From Parcubacteria group bacterium GW2011_GWA2_36_10 (GTDB taxonomy: Bacteria; Patescibacteriota; Patescibacteriia; UBA1558; GWA2-36-10): a DNA stretch of 47,664 nt. Positions 27,022-36,865 of the stretch are shown piece after piece. Under the pieces are notes generated by a model that was given only the letters and a program-made list of their open reading frames with translations, made no database searches and was not told the DNA's origin. Position numbers and translations under genes: made by a program. The stretch lies in assembly GCA_000991205.1 (NCBI GenBank), contig LBRC01000001.1:1-47664 (forward strand). Direction: 5' to 3'. The first letter of the stretch is position 1; each line of letters opens with the position of its first letter.

Positions 27022-27050
27022 GTGTAATACAAATGTATTACACTTGTCAA
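27022..27050 (-). promoter_or_regulatory. Palindromic operator and promoter region of the toxin-antitoxin pair
   Basis: A perfect inverted repeat has 9-base arms GTGTAATAC (27022-27030) and GTATTACAC (27035-27043) with a 4-base centre. On the minus strand a consensus TTGACA (27050-27045) abuts it, so the repeat would lie between or over the promoter boxes; -10 candidates are TATTAC within the repeat or TATAAT at 27011-27006. Binding of the RHH antitoxin here would give the usual autorepression. The same region lies 58 bases from the divergent GT4 gene. Confidence 0.7.
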
Positions 27051-27107
27051 GCACCTCTAAATACTATAAAATTATAATGAAATTAGTGCAAAATAGCAAC
27101 AAAATAT

Positions 27108-28280
27108 ATGAAAAAACTAGAAAATAAGAAAATATTATACTTAGTCACTCAAACTAAGTGGGGTGGAGCACAAAAATATGTGCTAGAATTAGCTGAATAT
27201 TTTAGCCAAAATAACGAGGTTCACATTGCTTTTGGTGAAATTAATGAGCAAAATCAAGAGTTTTTGGCTCAATGCCAAAAAATAGGTGTCAAAACTATCC
27301 CGATCAAAAACTTAGTCCGCAATATCCAGCCCAGCAAAGAAATAAACGCCTTTCTAGAGCTCAAAAAGCTACTAGATAGTGGCAAATACCATTTAGCTCA
27401 TCTAAACAGCTCTAAGGCTGGTTTAATAGGCTCTATTGCTGCTAGTATACACAATCTGAACCCACTAAATACGCGCTTGAGGCTGATTTATACCGCTCAC
27501 GGTTTTGTCTTTAATGAGCCATTAAATAAAATAGAAAAAACCATCTATAAGATGTCCGAGAAATTTTCTACCGCTGTGGAAAATGCAATCATCACTGTCT
27601 CTGACTATGATAAACAAAGTGCTATAGAACACAAGATCTGTCCTGCTCACAAAATGTTTACTATTCATAATGGCTTAGATTTTAATAAATATAATTTTTT
27701 ATCAGCCGAAGACGCTAAAAAAGAATTAAATTTAGACGAAAATAAAACTTACTTCGGCACAATCGCTAGTTTTTACAAAACTAAAGGCCATACTTATTTG
27801 CTAGAAGCGATAAAAATATTTCTAGAAACTCAAAACAGAGAGGCTTATCACTGGATTTTAATCGGTGATGGTCCAGAACAAAAAAACATTGAAGAGTTAA
27901 TCAAGAAATATAATTTAGAAAAATATATTACAATTATTTCTCCTAAAAATAACGACTGGAAATATTTAAAAGCTTTTGATTATTTTATCCTGCCCTCGGT
28001 CAAAGAAGGCTTGCCATATACTCTCTTAGAAGCAGGCCTTGCCAAAATACCAGTGATTGCGACTCAAGTTGGCGGTGTGCCAGAAATTATCACCGATCAT
28101 CAAACCGGCCTCTTAGTGACACCGGCTAATCCTCTATCTTTAGCAAATGCTATGAAAGAAATAACTGAAACAGAGCTAGTAAATAATTTTATCGAAAATA
28201 ATTATCAAAATATTATAGACAATTTTGATCTAAATCAAACTATCCAAAAAACTGAAGAGTTATATTTAAAATTATTCTAA
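27108..28280 (+). CDS. GT4-family glycosyltransferase
   Basis: A 390-residue GT-B enzyme and one of only two plus-strand genes in the CPR-like part. TQTKWGGAQKYVLELA is the N-terminal GG loop, TAHGFVFNE the middle motif, TIASFYKTKGHTYLLEA and LIGDGPEQKNI the donor-domain motifs, and PSVKEGLPYTLLEAGLAKIP the E-X7-E motif. It diverges from the toxin-antitoxin pair across 117 bases and converges on the next ligase gene with a 9-base overlap. A weak TTGTCA (27044)/TATAAA (27065) pair might be its promoter. It resembles capsule and O-antigen transferases; donor unknown. Confidence 0.92.
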   Translation: MKKLENKKILYLVTQTKWGGAQKYVLELAEYFSQNNEVHIAFGEINEQNQEFLAQCQKIGVKTIPIKNLVRNIQPSKEINAFLELKKLLDSGKYHLAHLNSSKAGLIGSIAASIHNLNPLNTRLRLIYTAHGFVFNEPLNKIEKTIYKMSEKFSTAVENAIITVSDYDKQSAIEHKICPAHKMFTIHNGLDFNKYNFLSAEDAKKELNLDENKTYFGTIASFYKTKGHTYLLEAIKIFLETQNREAYHWILIGDGPEQKNIEELIKKYNLEKYITIISPKNNDWKYLKAFDYFILPSVKEGLPYTLLEAGLAKIPVIATQVGGVPEIITDHQTGLLVTPANPLSLANAMKEITETELVNNFIENNYQNIIDNFDLNQTIQKTEELYLKLF

Positions 28281-30272
28281 ATTAAGCACCTTACTATTAT
28301 AAGACTCTAATATAAAATCGATTATTTTAGTATCACCTTCACTAGGCACAAAACCCCTGTCTATGGCCTGTTGATAATAATCACGTGCTGTGTTTATATC
28401 TCCTAAAAATAAGTGAATGCGAGCTAAGTACCAATAACCATAGTAAAGTTGGGTGTCATCTTTAACGATTTTTTCCATCAACACTCTTGCCTCGTCAATC
28501 TTTTCTGATTGTACTAGATAATTAAAATACAAAAAATTAAGTTCTTGTTTTTCATCACTAATATTACTAGCTCTTGCAAAAATATTCTCTATCTCTGCAC
28601 CCTTATCTTCTCCTAAGGTATTTAAGATAATGTTCACTCTCATTAAAAAAAGATAATCAAACATATTACTTTGATTATATTTTTCTAAATTTTTTAAAAT
28701 CTCTGTGTTCAGACTAAATAACAACTCTACATATCTCTCTTTTTGTTCCGTGGTTATGCTAGCTGCTACCAAATATTCAGCATAGTCTCTAACGATCTCT
28801 CGATGCATTGGGCCTAAAGAGCCTAAGCTATTCTCAATTAATAACAAAGCCTCTGTGATATGTTTTTCATGAATCAGAAATCTCACATTCTCATCTAAAC
28901 GATTGGCAGTATAAACTTTGATATTGCCATAAAATAATGCCCAAGAAAAGAAGATAGCGAATAACAAAATAAAAACATTCACAACCAAAAATTTTTTAGA
29001 CGAAATCACACCATCCTCTTCTGTATCTTTAGTCATGTAAGCTATAAAAGCTAGGGATAAAAATAGCCAAAGATAAAAAGTTGGATGTAAAAAAGAAAAA
29101 AGTAATTGAGTCATTATAGAAAAAAGTAAAGATAAAAACAAGGAAAAAAATATTTTTCTTCTTGATTTCTTAATTTTTTTAATGACCTTATAAATAGCTG
29201 AAGCAAAAATTGCTAAAAAAGACCCAAAACCCAAGACACCTAGGCCAACTAAAATATCTAAATAATAATTGTGTGCGTAATCAAAAAAGGTATCACCCCA
29301 TCCACGGCGCAAAAATTCAGCTTTATAGTTACTATTAAAAGCTGTGCTAAAATTATTAAACCCCCAACCCAAAGGTTTTTCCTTAAAAGCCCCTATTGCC
29401 ACTTGGGATACTAACACACGATTACTAACACTGCCTCCTAGATTTTTTATATCCGATAAATTATTTACTATGGGGATATTTTTTATTATCTTATTATTAG
29501 GAAAAAATATACCGGCAAAAATAAAAGCTAGGCTTATAACCATTAGTGCTACTAAAGACAATTTTATTTGCTTATTTTTAGCTACAAAAATATACACAAG
29601 AACAAAAATATACACACCAACCAAAAAAGAGAGAAAAGGTCCCCTGCTACCAGAAGCGAATATACCTAAAAGTGCTAAAAGTGCTAAAAAGTAAGCACCA
29701 TAACGCTCCCACTTTACATTCGTCAAAAAACTAAATAAAAAACAAAACCAAAATAAAAATAAAGAATACTCACCAAAATATATAGAATTACCCAATGTAC
29801 TTGGCACCCTAGAAATGTCTAAAATTTTCCACTCATAAAAACCCTTACAAAGAATAAAAAAAGAAACAACGAAAAGAAAGCGTAAAAAAATACGCCAATC
29901 TTTTTCCTCAAAGATAGTCATCAGTAAAACAGCGAAAATAAAGTAGTGGATTAAACTAAAAATTCCATCCATCCTCTCGTGCCCATTAAAAAAACTAAAA
30001 TTCCAATCTACTCCAAAATAAGAAATAATAATAGTTAAAAATAAAAATAAAAAACCACTCATAACTAGAAAATTATTTCGTGGTAAATATTCTCTATGTT
30101 TATAAACCAAAATCAAATACAAAATGACTGCCAAATCAATTAAAGATCTAAAATAAATAACTTTTGTGAAAACAAATGGAAAAATTACCCCCACATCCAC
30201 GATTAAGGGGCTAAGTAATGTAGCTAATAATAAAAATTTAATTGAATAAAGAATTTTATTTTTGCTAAACAT
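28272..30272 (-). CDS. O-antigen ligase family protein with C-terminal TPR region
   Basis: 666 residues. Membrane helices fill about residues 10-445, with ERMDG at 99-103, SRGPF at 209-213, GWGFNNF at 302-308 and AHN at 333-335 as family marks. Residues about 455-666 are soluble, with TPR-like helices (QLYYGYWYLARIHLFLGDIN). Expected on the outer face of the membrane, ligating or polymerising the exported glycan. It is the downstream-most of three genes on one minus-strand transcript and is 9 bases from the next TPR gene. Confidence 0.87.
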   Translation of the reverse strand: MFSKNKILYSIKFLLLATLLSPLIVDVGVIFPFVFTKVIYFRSLIDLAVILYLILVYKHREYLPRNNFLVMSGFLFLFLTIIISYFGVDWNFSFFNGHERMDGIFSLIHYFIFAVLLMTIFEEKDWRIFLRFLFVVSFFILCKGFYEWKILDISRVPSTLGNSIYFGEYSLFLFWFCFLFSFLTNVKWERYGAYFLALLALLGIFASGSRGPFLSFLVGVYIFVLVYIFVAKNKQIKLSLVALMVISLAFIFAGIFFPNNKIIKNIPIVNNLSDIKNLGGSVSNRVLVSQVAIGAFKEKPLGWGFNNFSTAFNSNYKAEFLRRGWGDTFFDYAHNYYLDILVGLGVLGFGSFLAIFASAIYKVIKKIKKSRRKIFFSLFLSLLFSIMTQLLFSFLHPTFYLWLFLSLAFIAYMTKDTEEDGVISSKKFLVVNVFILLFAIFFSWALFYGNIKVYTANRLDENVRFLIHEKHITEALLLIENSLGSLGPMHREIVRDYAEYLVAASITTEQKERYVELLFSLNTEILKNLEKYNQSNMFDYLFLMRVNIILNTLGEDKGAEIENIFARASNISDEKQELNFLYFNYLVQSEKIDEARVLMEKIVKDDTQLYYGYWYLARIHLFLGDINTARDYYQQAIDRGFVPSEGDTKIIDFILESYNSKVLNLE

Positions 30273-30281
30273 TGTCTATGG

Positions 30282-30950
30282 TTATTTAATTTCTGTTTTT
30301 AATTCGTCAATGACCGCTTGAAATTGTGGGTGATCTTTGACTAAAAGTAAATAAACCTCTAGCGCCTCATTTTTAAAGCCCATATTACGCAAATACCAAC
30401 CCTTCAACTGTAATAAAGGCGCTTTGTCAACTGCATAAGTTATGGCTTTATCTAATAAATCAATAACTTCTTTTTTATCTTTTTTTAATTTGTAAAAATA
30501 CAAATCTACTAACTGTTTATGTGTAATATATTCGACCGGACTAATCTTTAAAGCTGATAAATATTGCTCTTCTGCTAAATTATAATCCCCCAAAAGCTCA
30601 TAAATGTTACCGAGATTATTCAAAGGCACAATGTTTGTATTATTAGCATATTTAATCGCTTCTTTATAAGCACTAATTGCTAGATTATAATCACGATTAT
30701 CTATGGTGATATCACCAATTGACTTCCAAAAAAACCCAGAAGTCAAATAATACTCTATTGCGGTATTTTTGTCATAACCCTTATCAGTCAATGATTTTAT
30801 TTCACCCAATAAAGATGTGACTCTAGCATCACTTTCAAGCTCACGAATACGTTTTTTAGCCAGATCAACATTATTTATTGAATAAAAAATATAAAATAAC
30901 ACTGCTAATAAAATAACACTGCTAATAAAAAATATTTTTTTCATTTTCAT
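30282..30950 (-). CDS. Membrane-anchored TPR protein
   Basis: 222 residues. Residues 5-23 are a hydrophobic N-terminal anchor (IFFISSVILLAVLFYIFYS) and the rest are helical repeats. Clear TPR units occur around residues 80-160 (YNLAISAYKEAIKYAN, NLGNIYELLGDYNLAEEQYL) and a weaker one at about 175-205. It lies between two ligase/TPR genes with 4- and 9-base gaps. A free TPR protein in this place could act as a docking partner for the ligases on the outer face of the membrane; this is inference. Confidence 0.83.
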   Translation of the reverse strand: MKMKKIFFISSVILLAVLFYIFYSINNVDLAKKRIRELESDARVTSLLGEIKSLTDKGYDKNTAIEYYLTSGFFWKSIGDITIDNRDYNLAISAYKEAIKYANNTNIVPLNNLGNIYELLGDYNLAEEQYLSALKISPVEYITHKQLVDLYFYKLKKDKKEVIDLLDKAITYAVDKAPLLQLKGWYLRNMGFKNEALEVYLLLVKDHPQFQAVIDELKTEIK

Positions 30951-30954
30951 ATAT

Positions 30955-33141
30955 TTATAAAGAAATATTATATTTTTTTAAAAATTCTTTTGCCTCCGGT
31001 ATCATACCAGGATCAATTTCTATGGCTTTTGACATATATTCTATGACCTTATCATCATCTTCTAATATCGCATAAACCGAGGCCAGCCTCGCGTACCAAT
31101 TGGCGTTATTAGGATTTTCTTGTATTAATAATTCATATAAGGGTATAATTTTTTTGTAATCCCCCAGACTAGCATAGATATCTATTAAATACAAAATCTT
31201 ATTTCCTTTACCTAGCGCAAAACCTAAATCCATAGCTTTTTCAAATTCTGTCACAGCTCCTTCAAAATTATCTCCGGCTGACAACACAACACCAAGAAAC
31301 CAATGCGGCTCCGAAAAATTATCATTTTTTTCTATCAAAACTCGTAATGTATTTTCAGCTTCAGATAAATTACCAGAGGCTAACAAATACCTAGCTCGCA
31401 GAAAACCGATATACTGCCGATCCTGATTGACTAGCTCTGCTCGATCTAAATAGGCTAGAGCCGGTTCATAATATTTAATGTCAACATATTCAGCTCTATT
31501 ACCATAGAGCTGAGCTAACCAAAAATTTAACAAATAATTATCCTCTAAACTTTTACTTTTTTTCTCTAAAATATTGCCTAAATTTTGATAAATATTATCT
31601 AAGTTATCGCCTTGTTTCAAAGTGTCACCAAAATTGATTAAATCCGAACTTAATTCAATCGCCTGTTCCCATGCATAAACGTCTTTATAATTTAAGGATT
31701 TTTGTGCCTTAGCTTGCCACAAAACCAAGTCATTAGACATCCTAGCATTCCTAGCATCTACTAAATATTTAGACATTATCAAAATCCGAGTTGACCATAT
31801 GATACTCACAATAGAAAAAAATAAAATAAACACTAAGAATATGTTATAATAATTTTTAATCAATACTATCTTTTTGACATCTAAAGATTTGGCTTGCAAA
31901 AAGGCTAAAATTACAAAAAGATAAATAAGGGTATTAGTGGATTCTGCGGCAAACATACTCTGCACGATATAAGTTATCAAAGTGCTAAAAAATAAAATTA
32001 AATGCAATTTATTAGACCGAAATAACTGATAACTTTTTTTAATAACTAAATAAATAATGGCAATAAAAAATAAAAAACCAAGGCCACCAAAAGAAACTAA
32101 TATCTCTAAAAATTCATTGTGTGGAATATCCCAAACAGTTTCGCCTAAACCATAGCTTAAAAAATTTGGATTATAAAACTTATCAAAAGCAAATTGAAAA
32201 TTACTTGCCCCCCAGCCAATAATTGGTCTATCTAAAAACCCCTTAAAAGCTACACCCCATGCCATTAATCTAGTCTCTGCACCTAGGCTACTCGTAGATA
32301 AATTAAAAACTTGGGCTATATTAGCCGGCAACAAAGAACGAGCTTGCAAGCCCATAGGTAAATAGAGATACAAAATAAAAGATAAGGCCAAGGCTAAAAT
32401 AAGAGCACTAAACAGCTTAACTTTTTTATTTTGTTGAAGAAAAAAAATAAAACCACCTAATAAAAAAAATAAACCAACAAAAAAAGCTAGAACTGCACCT
32501 CTGGTACCAGAAGCAAAAATAGTAATAATACTCAAAATAAAAGTAATATAATAGAAAATTTGCCATTTTTTATTTTTATCCTCAAAAATAGCTAATGACA
32601 AAATAATAATCAAAACACAAAGATAAGAGGCTAATACAATTGGGTTGCCCATCAAACCACTCAAGCGAGTGTAAGAGCTTGGGACAATGCTATAAAAAAA
32701 AGTAAGCTTTGGTCCTAACCAAGCTATTAAAATACTCAAAAAACCTACAGAAGCTGTAATACGAAAAACTTTTTGCCAAGCATTTGACTGAAACAAATTT
32801 CTTAACAATACATAATAAAGATAAAAATGGAATACAATCAAAATACCATTCGCTCTAGTAATAGTGCCGAAAAAAGCTCTAGTGACATCAAAAGCGAAAA
32901 AGCTAAGACCAATGCAGAGTGCAAAAAATACAGCTAACCATTTATCCAAATTATTAAATTTTATCTCAATTTGTTTCTGATGAAAACAATCAAAAACAGT
33001 CAATATTAATAAAACATCTATCAGAATTACCAATAAAATTGTCTTACCAAAATGCCAAGGCTGAAAACTAAATTCGGTAAAAATCAAGGGTATAAATAAT
33101 GGCCACAAAAGTAAATTGTCTCTTATTTTAGCTAAATTCAT
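30955..33141 (-). CDS. O-antigen ligase family protein with long TPR region
   Basis: About 728 residues from the ATG at 33139-33141; an in-frame start at 33189 would place the start inside the terminator hairpin of the upstream gene and adds 16 residues. Membrane helices occupy about residues 8-440 with TRGAV at 213-217, the GWGASNF motif and IPHNEF with the conserved histidine. Here the usual RMDG is RANG. Residues about 480-728 contain several TPRs (EPHWFLGVVLSAGDNFEGAV, NANWYARLASVYAILEDDD). Glycan ligase or polymerase on the outer membrane face. First gene of the ligase transcript. Confidence 0.87.
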   Translation of the reverse strand: MNLAKIRDNLLLWPLFIPLIFTEFSFQPWHFGKTILLVILIDVLLILTVFDCFHQKQIEIKFNNLDKWLAVFFALCIGLSFFAFDVTRAFFGTITRANGILIVFHFYLYYVLLRNLFQSNAWQKVFRITASVGFLSILIAWLGPKLTFFYSIVPSSYTRLSGLMGNPIVLASYLCVLIIILSLAIFEDKNKKWQIFYYITFILSIITIFASGTRGAVLAFFVGLFFLLGGFIFFLQQNKKVKLFSALILALALSFILYLYLPMGLQARSLLPANIAQVFNLSTSSLGAETRLMAWGVAFKGFLDRPIIGWGASNFQFAFDKFYNPNFLSYGLGETVWDIPHNEFLEILVSFGGLGFLFFIAIIYLVIKKSYQLFRSNKLHLILFFSTLITYIVQSMFAAESTNTLIYLFVILAFLQAKSLDVKKIVLIKNYYNIFLVFILFFSIVSIIWSTRILIMSKYLVDARNARMSNDLVLWQAKAQKSLNYKDVYAWEQAIELSSDLINFGDTLKQGDNLDNIYQNLGNILEKKSKSLEDNYLLNFWLAQLYGNRAEYVDIKYYEPALAYLDRAELVNQDRQYIGFLRARYLLASGNLSEAENTLRVLIEKNDNFSEPHWFLGVVLSAGDNFEGAVTEFEKAMDLGFALGKGNKILYLIDIYASLGDYKKIIPLYELLIQENPNNANWYARLASVYAILEDDDKVIEYMSKAIEIDPGMIPEAKEFLKKYNISL

Positions 33142-33156
33142 ATTTATATAATAACT

Positions 33157-33201
33157 GAAAATAAAACAAAAAGAAAGGCCTAGCCTCAAATGAGGCTAGG
33201 C
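33157..33201 (-). terminator. Rho-independent terminator after the surface protein gene
   Basis: Two 11-base arms (33178-33188 and 33191-33201; the left arm reads GCCTAGCCTCA) are perfectly complementary and GC-rich, an exception in this AT-rich region. On the minus strand the hairpin is followed by a long T-rich tract (33177-33157). It lies 38 bases past the stop of the 1208-residue protein and should insulate it from the ligase genes. Confidence 0.9.
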
Positions 33202-33238
33202 TGTTTCTTATTAACAATTCGTACTAAAACTTGCTAAA

Positions 33239-36200
33239 TTAGTAAGTTAAAGTCTTAGGTGTTAATGGCAAGGAGTTGACGGTAGTGATCGAAGAGGTCA
33301 CATCATCAGTCCAAGTAATGTCGCTAGCTTCTAAATTGATAGATAAACTATCAGTCGTGCCAGCATCATTGGTATCCAAAGTTACAAAGAAAGTTTTGGA
33401 GGTACCAGGAGTAATCTCAACGTCAGTAAAGCCAGCGTCGGTAAAAGCTGAATCGGTAAAGTTACCGTTATTCGCTGTGCCGTAGTTAGTTGTGGCTAAA
33501 GCTGAGGTTGCTAGACTATCTTTATAGATAGTCAAAGCTCTGTTAGTAGCAGCTGGAATTGAAATACCGGTTTGATCCATACCAATATTCATAACCTTGA
33601 TAGTAGCTGAATAGTTACCCACGTTAGCGGAGTTGGTAACAACAAATTTAGCTACAGTAGCGCCAGTACCACCGGTTGTTGCTCCTGATGGAGAATCTGA
33701 AGCAAAAGCGGCAGTTAACTTGGTTCTGTAAACTGTCATTTGGTTCACTGTGACGTCAGCATCTGGAGAAGCAGAGAAATCAAGCGTTGCGCCTGTTAAT
33801 TCTGTGCCAGAGCTGACACCAAAAGCAGTTACACCTTCGTTTCCACCATTATAATTAGCTAAAATAGCTAAAGTATGAGTAGATCCAGAAACGGCACCGC
33901 TGCTATAAGGTGTTGCGTCAACTTTGACGGTGACCATAACAGTACTATCAACTGGAATGGTTAAATCTAAATTAGTAAATTTAGCGTGTGCATAAGTTGA
34001 GGTAGCGCTAGTAGTATCAAATTGAACAGTTTGGCCAATTTGAACACCTTCTACAAACAATTTTGCATTCTTCAAAGTACCAGTAGCAGCACTAGAAGTA
34101 TTATCACTAATCACTAACTCTGAAACTCTGACCGCTTCTGAAGCATCAGACGTTAATCTAAAGGTAGCTAATTCATAATCAGTAGCACCCATGACTAATT
34201 GTTGAGCAACAGTTGAATCAGGGTCAGAAGTGATAGTCAAATTACCAGCAGCAGAAAGATAGCCATTCTGCAATGATACATCAGTTGTGTAACTAGCGTC
34301 AGCTGAAGTACTGACACCGGTAGCAGTCACTGAATCAGCTTTAATCACCGGAGTCAAAACAGTAGCAGAGTCTTGGACTGAAGATTTGACATCAGCATAG
34401 ACATCAACTACATATTGTTCACCAGAAGCAATTCTAATCGCTGTGCTTGGTGAGAATGTGTAAGAAGTAGCTGTACCACTAGTATTTAAATTACCGATAG
34501 TTGAACCGATTTGTGTGCCAGATGAGTTCTTTAATTTCAAATTTTGAAAATTATCACCCATTTGACTAACGGTGCTAGCATCTAACATGGCAATTTGTGT
34601 CACATCCACTGCTTCACCAGAACCAGCAGTGACGATAAAGGAAGCAATTTTAGCTTCAGTAGCACCAGCTACACCAGTTGGGCTAGTGGCGCTCTTATCA
34701 CCAAAAGCAGTATTTTCAGATACAACCACTGTACCTGATTGGACGGTCAACGTTCTGCCCTGTTGAGCAGTTGAGCTCAAAGAAGTCAAGGTTGATTGAC
34801 CAACAGCATTAGTAGATCCAGCTGATAAATCAATTCTCAAAGTAGAACCCGCAGCTGTAGAAGAAGCTGTGGTATCCGCTACTGCAGTAACATACTTATA
34901 AGTACCATTTGGAACAATAAAGGTATTACCAAAAGTATAATTAGTACTATCACCAGATGAACCGTTACACTGTAAGGTAGTGTCAGTAGTGCCAATTTGC
35001 GAGCCATCTAACAACAATTTTACATTACTAATATAGTCTGTTGTATCACTACCAGTACAAGTAATAGTCAAATTTTCAACCTTGACTGCTTCACCAGCTG
35101 CATAGAAACTATATTTGGCCAAGGTCAAACCAGTAGCACCATCAGCAATATTGCCTGATGGAGAATCAGTCGCAATACCAACTGTTAAAGTACCACTATC
35201 AATACTAGTACCATTGCCAGTTGTTGGCTGCACAACACCGAAAGCAGTAGTTGTGCCAGTGATGGTGAAAGTGTTATAAACACCATATTCAGTATCATAA
35301 ACCTTTACATCAGCTGATTTTTGAATGGTAAATTTAAATACTCTACCTGAACCACCCATCATATCACCTTTCAAAACTACGATTTTTGATTGGCCAGCTG
35401 TAATAGCAATTGGGCTTGAGCTTAAATCAAAAATAACTGAATTGTCATTAGCGATTTGAGCAGTGGCACCAACTTTGACACCGGCTACTTCTAGTTCTAA
35501 ATTTTGAACATCAGTAGCACTAATGGTACCGACCATGGTGTATTTCATATAGCGAACTTCCATATCTTGTGAGTCAGCGGTCAAAGTCATTCTCCATAAT
35601 TCTTTGTCGGCTTCATCTGCTCTCACTGAAGCTGGGTAACTTCCTGTTTCATATGCATGAGCATATAAATGACCCATGTCAGAAACAGCGGCTGTTTCCA
35701 TCAAATTACCAGTAGCTGGGAAAGTGCCAGAAACTGATCCGGATGATAGAGTGACATCACTAGTTGTGTCTAATTTAAAACCAATAGTTTTACCAGAGGT
35801 GACAGATGTACTACCACGAGCTAAGTCGCCTCTCAAAGTGACGGCTTTAGTTGTTCCAGCTGGCACAGTGAATAGGCCGCTTGTATTTGAGAAGGTGACA
35901 ACCTTATCACTGAATGAAGTATATTCAGCTAATCTAGTCTCACCATCATACAAATATAAATTACCCAAATCAGCATCAGAGGAGATGCCAAAACGAGTAA
36001 ATTTCACAGTGTTTACTTGAACACTACCACTAGCTGAAGCAGTGAAGTTCACAGTTGTAAATGGAATTAAGGCTTGTGGATATTCATTAGCCGTACTATC
36101 AGCTAAAATACTAGCCACAACTGGGGTGGCAGCTGATAAGCTGACGGTCACATTACCACTAGTTTGATTACCACCTTCAACGGCCATAAAGCCTTTCAAA

Positions 36201-36865
36201 GCGGTTTCAGCACCAGTGATAGTAGTACCAGCTGTATAAGAAGCTAGTGACATATTCAAAACATTGGTCAAATTGAAGTTATTAGCTTCAAAAGCATCCA
36301 TTGAGCTAAAAGCTCTCTTGGTGCCATTGTCAATGTAATAATATGTAGTACCATCTTTCACTAAACTACCAGTTGGTAAGGTTGTTGATAAAGCAGTACC
36401 TTCTGGATAAGTAGTGAAAAAGCCTGGGATTAAGTCAACGACTCTTGATGCCCAATTAGCACCAAATAAAGAGCTAGCAATAGCGGCAGTAGGAATATGA
36501 CGAGCAATTCCACCTGGCTCAATAGCAAACACTTTAGCAGTGTCTGAAGTCTTAACTAATTTTGTACCTGGACGAACTGTGACAGCTCCTCCGTTGGTAT
36601 ATAGATCTAATTCTGTTACGGAAACTTTGACAACTGCGTCAAAATTTTCATACCAGGTAAAATATGTCTTCATATCTGGAAAGACATACTTCTTGCCATC
36701 GTTACCAATGTAATATACAGCAGCGCCGGCAGTGTTAGCTTTAGCTAACAAAGAGCCTGCTCCATAATTACCAGCAGCCTTTGCACTTGGCAAAAGACTA
36801 CCAGACATTGTGAATACAGTAGCAAGAGTTAAAGCAAAGATTGAAATTTTCTTTACTAAATTCAT
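33239..36865 (-). CDS. Large secreted surface protein with repeated beta-sandwich units (S-layer-like candidate)
   Basis: 1208 residues. A Sec signal peptide covers about 1-31 (basic MNLVKKIS, hydrophobic core, PSAKA then cleavage before AG). Residues 35-230 contain two copies of a short module that begins GSLLAKANTAGAAVYYI and GSLVKDGTTYYYID and ends near a Phe/Asp/Val rich helix. From about 240 to the end run some six repeats of about 150 residues, each with a DSPSG or similar opening and VRVSELVISDN / AVKVENLTITC-like strands, suggesting Ig-like domains. Ser, Thr, Ala and Gly are very abundant, cysteine very rare. It has no C-terminal membrane helix or sorting motif I can recognise. The codon usage and size suggest high expression. 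It is probably the target or partner of the glycan machinery. Confidence 0.83.
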   Translation of the reverse strand: MNLVKKISIFALTLATVFTMSGSLLPSAKAAGNYGAGSLLAKANTAGAAVYYIGNDGKKYVFPDMKTYFTWYENFDAVVKVSVTELDLYTNGGAVTVRPGTKLVKTSDTAKVFAIEPGGIARHIPTAAIASSLFGANWASRVVDLIPGFFTTYPEGTALSTTLPTGSLVKDGTTYYYIDNGTKRAFSSMDAFEANNFNLTNVLNMSLASYTAGTTITGAETALKGFMAVEGGNQTSGNVTVSLSAATPVVASILADSTANEYPQALIPFTTVNFTASASGSVQVNTVKFTRFGISSDADLGNLYLYDGETRLAEYTSFSDKVVTFSNTSGLFTVPAGTTKAVTLRGDLARGSTSVTSGKTIGFKLDTTSDVTLSSGSVSGTFPATGNLMETAAVSDMGHLYAHAYETGSYPASVRADEADKELWRMTLTADSQDMEVRYMKYTMVGTISATDVQNLELEVAGVKVGATAQIANDNSVIFDLSSSPIAITAGQSKIVVLKGDMMGGSGRVFKFTIQKSADVKVYDTEYGVYNTFTITGTTTAFGVVQPTTGNGTSIDSGTLTVGIATDSPSGNIADGATGLTLAKYSFYAAGEAVKVENLTITCTGSDTTDYISNVKLLLDGSQIGTTDTTLQCNGSSGDSTNYTFGNTFIVPNGTYKYVTAVADTTASSTAAGSTLRIDLSAGSTNAVGQSTLTSLSSTAQQGRTLTVQSGTVVVSENTAFGDKSATSPTGVAGATEAKIASFIVTAGSGEAVDVTQIAMLDASTVSQMGDNFQNLKLKNSSGTQIGSTIGNLNTSGTATSYTFSPSTAIRIASGEQYVVDVYADVKSSVQDSATVLTPVIKADSVTATGVSTSADASYTTDVSLQNGYLSAAGNLTITSDPDSTVAQQLVMGATDYELATFRLTSDASEAVRVSELVISDNTSSAATGTLKNAKLFVEGVQIGQTVQFDTTSATSTYAHAKFTNLDLTIPVDSTVMVTVKVDATPYSSGAVSGSTHTLAILANYNGGNEGVTAFGVSSGTELTGATLDFSASPDADVTVNQMTVYRTKLTAAFASDSPSGATTGGTGATVAKFVVTNSANVGNYSATIKVMNIGMDQTGISIPAATNRALTIYKDSLATSALATTNYGTANNGNFTDSAFTDAGFTDVEITPGTSKTFFVTLDTNDAGTTDSLSINLEASDITWTDDVTSSITTVNSLPLTPKTLTY

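Noticed and set aside
33276..36020. Several plus-strand frames within the surface protein gene
   Set aside because: They are antisense shadows of a Ser/Thr-rich coding sequence, which rarely forms stops on the other strand.
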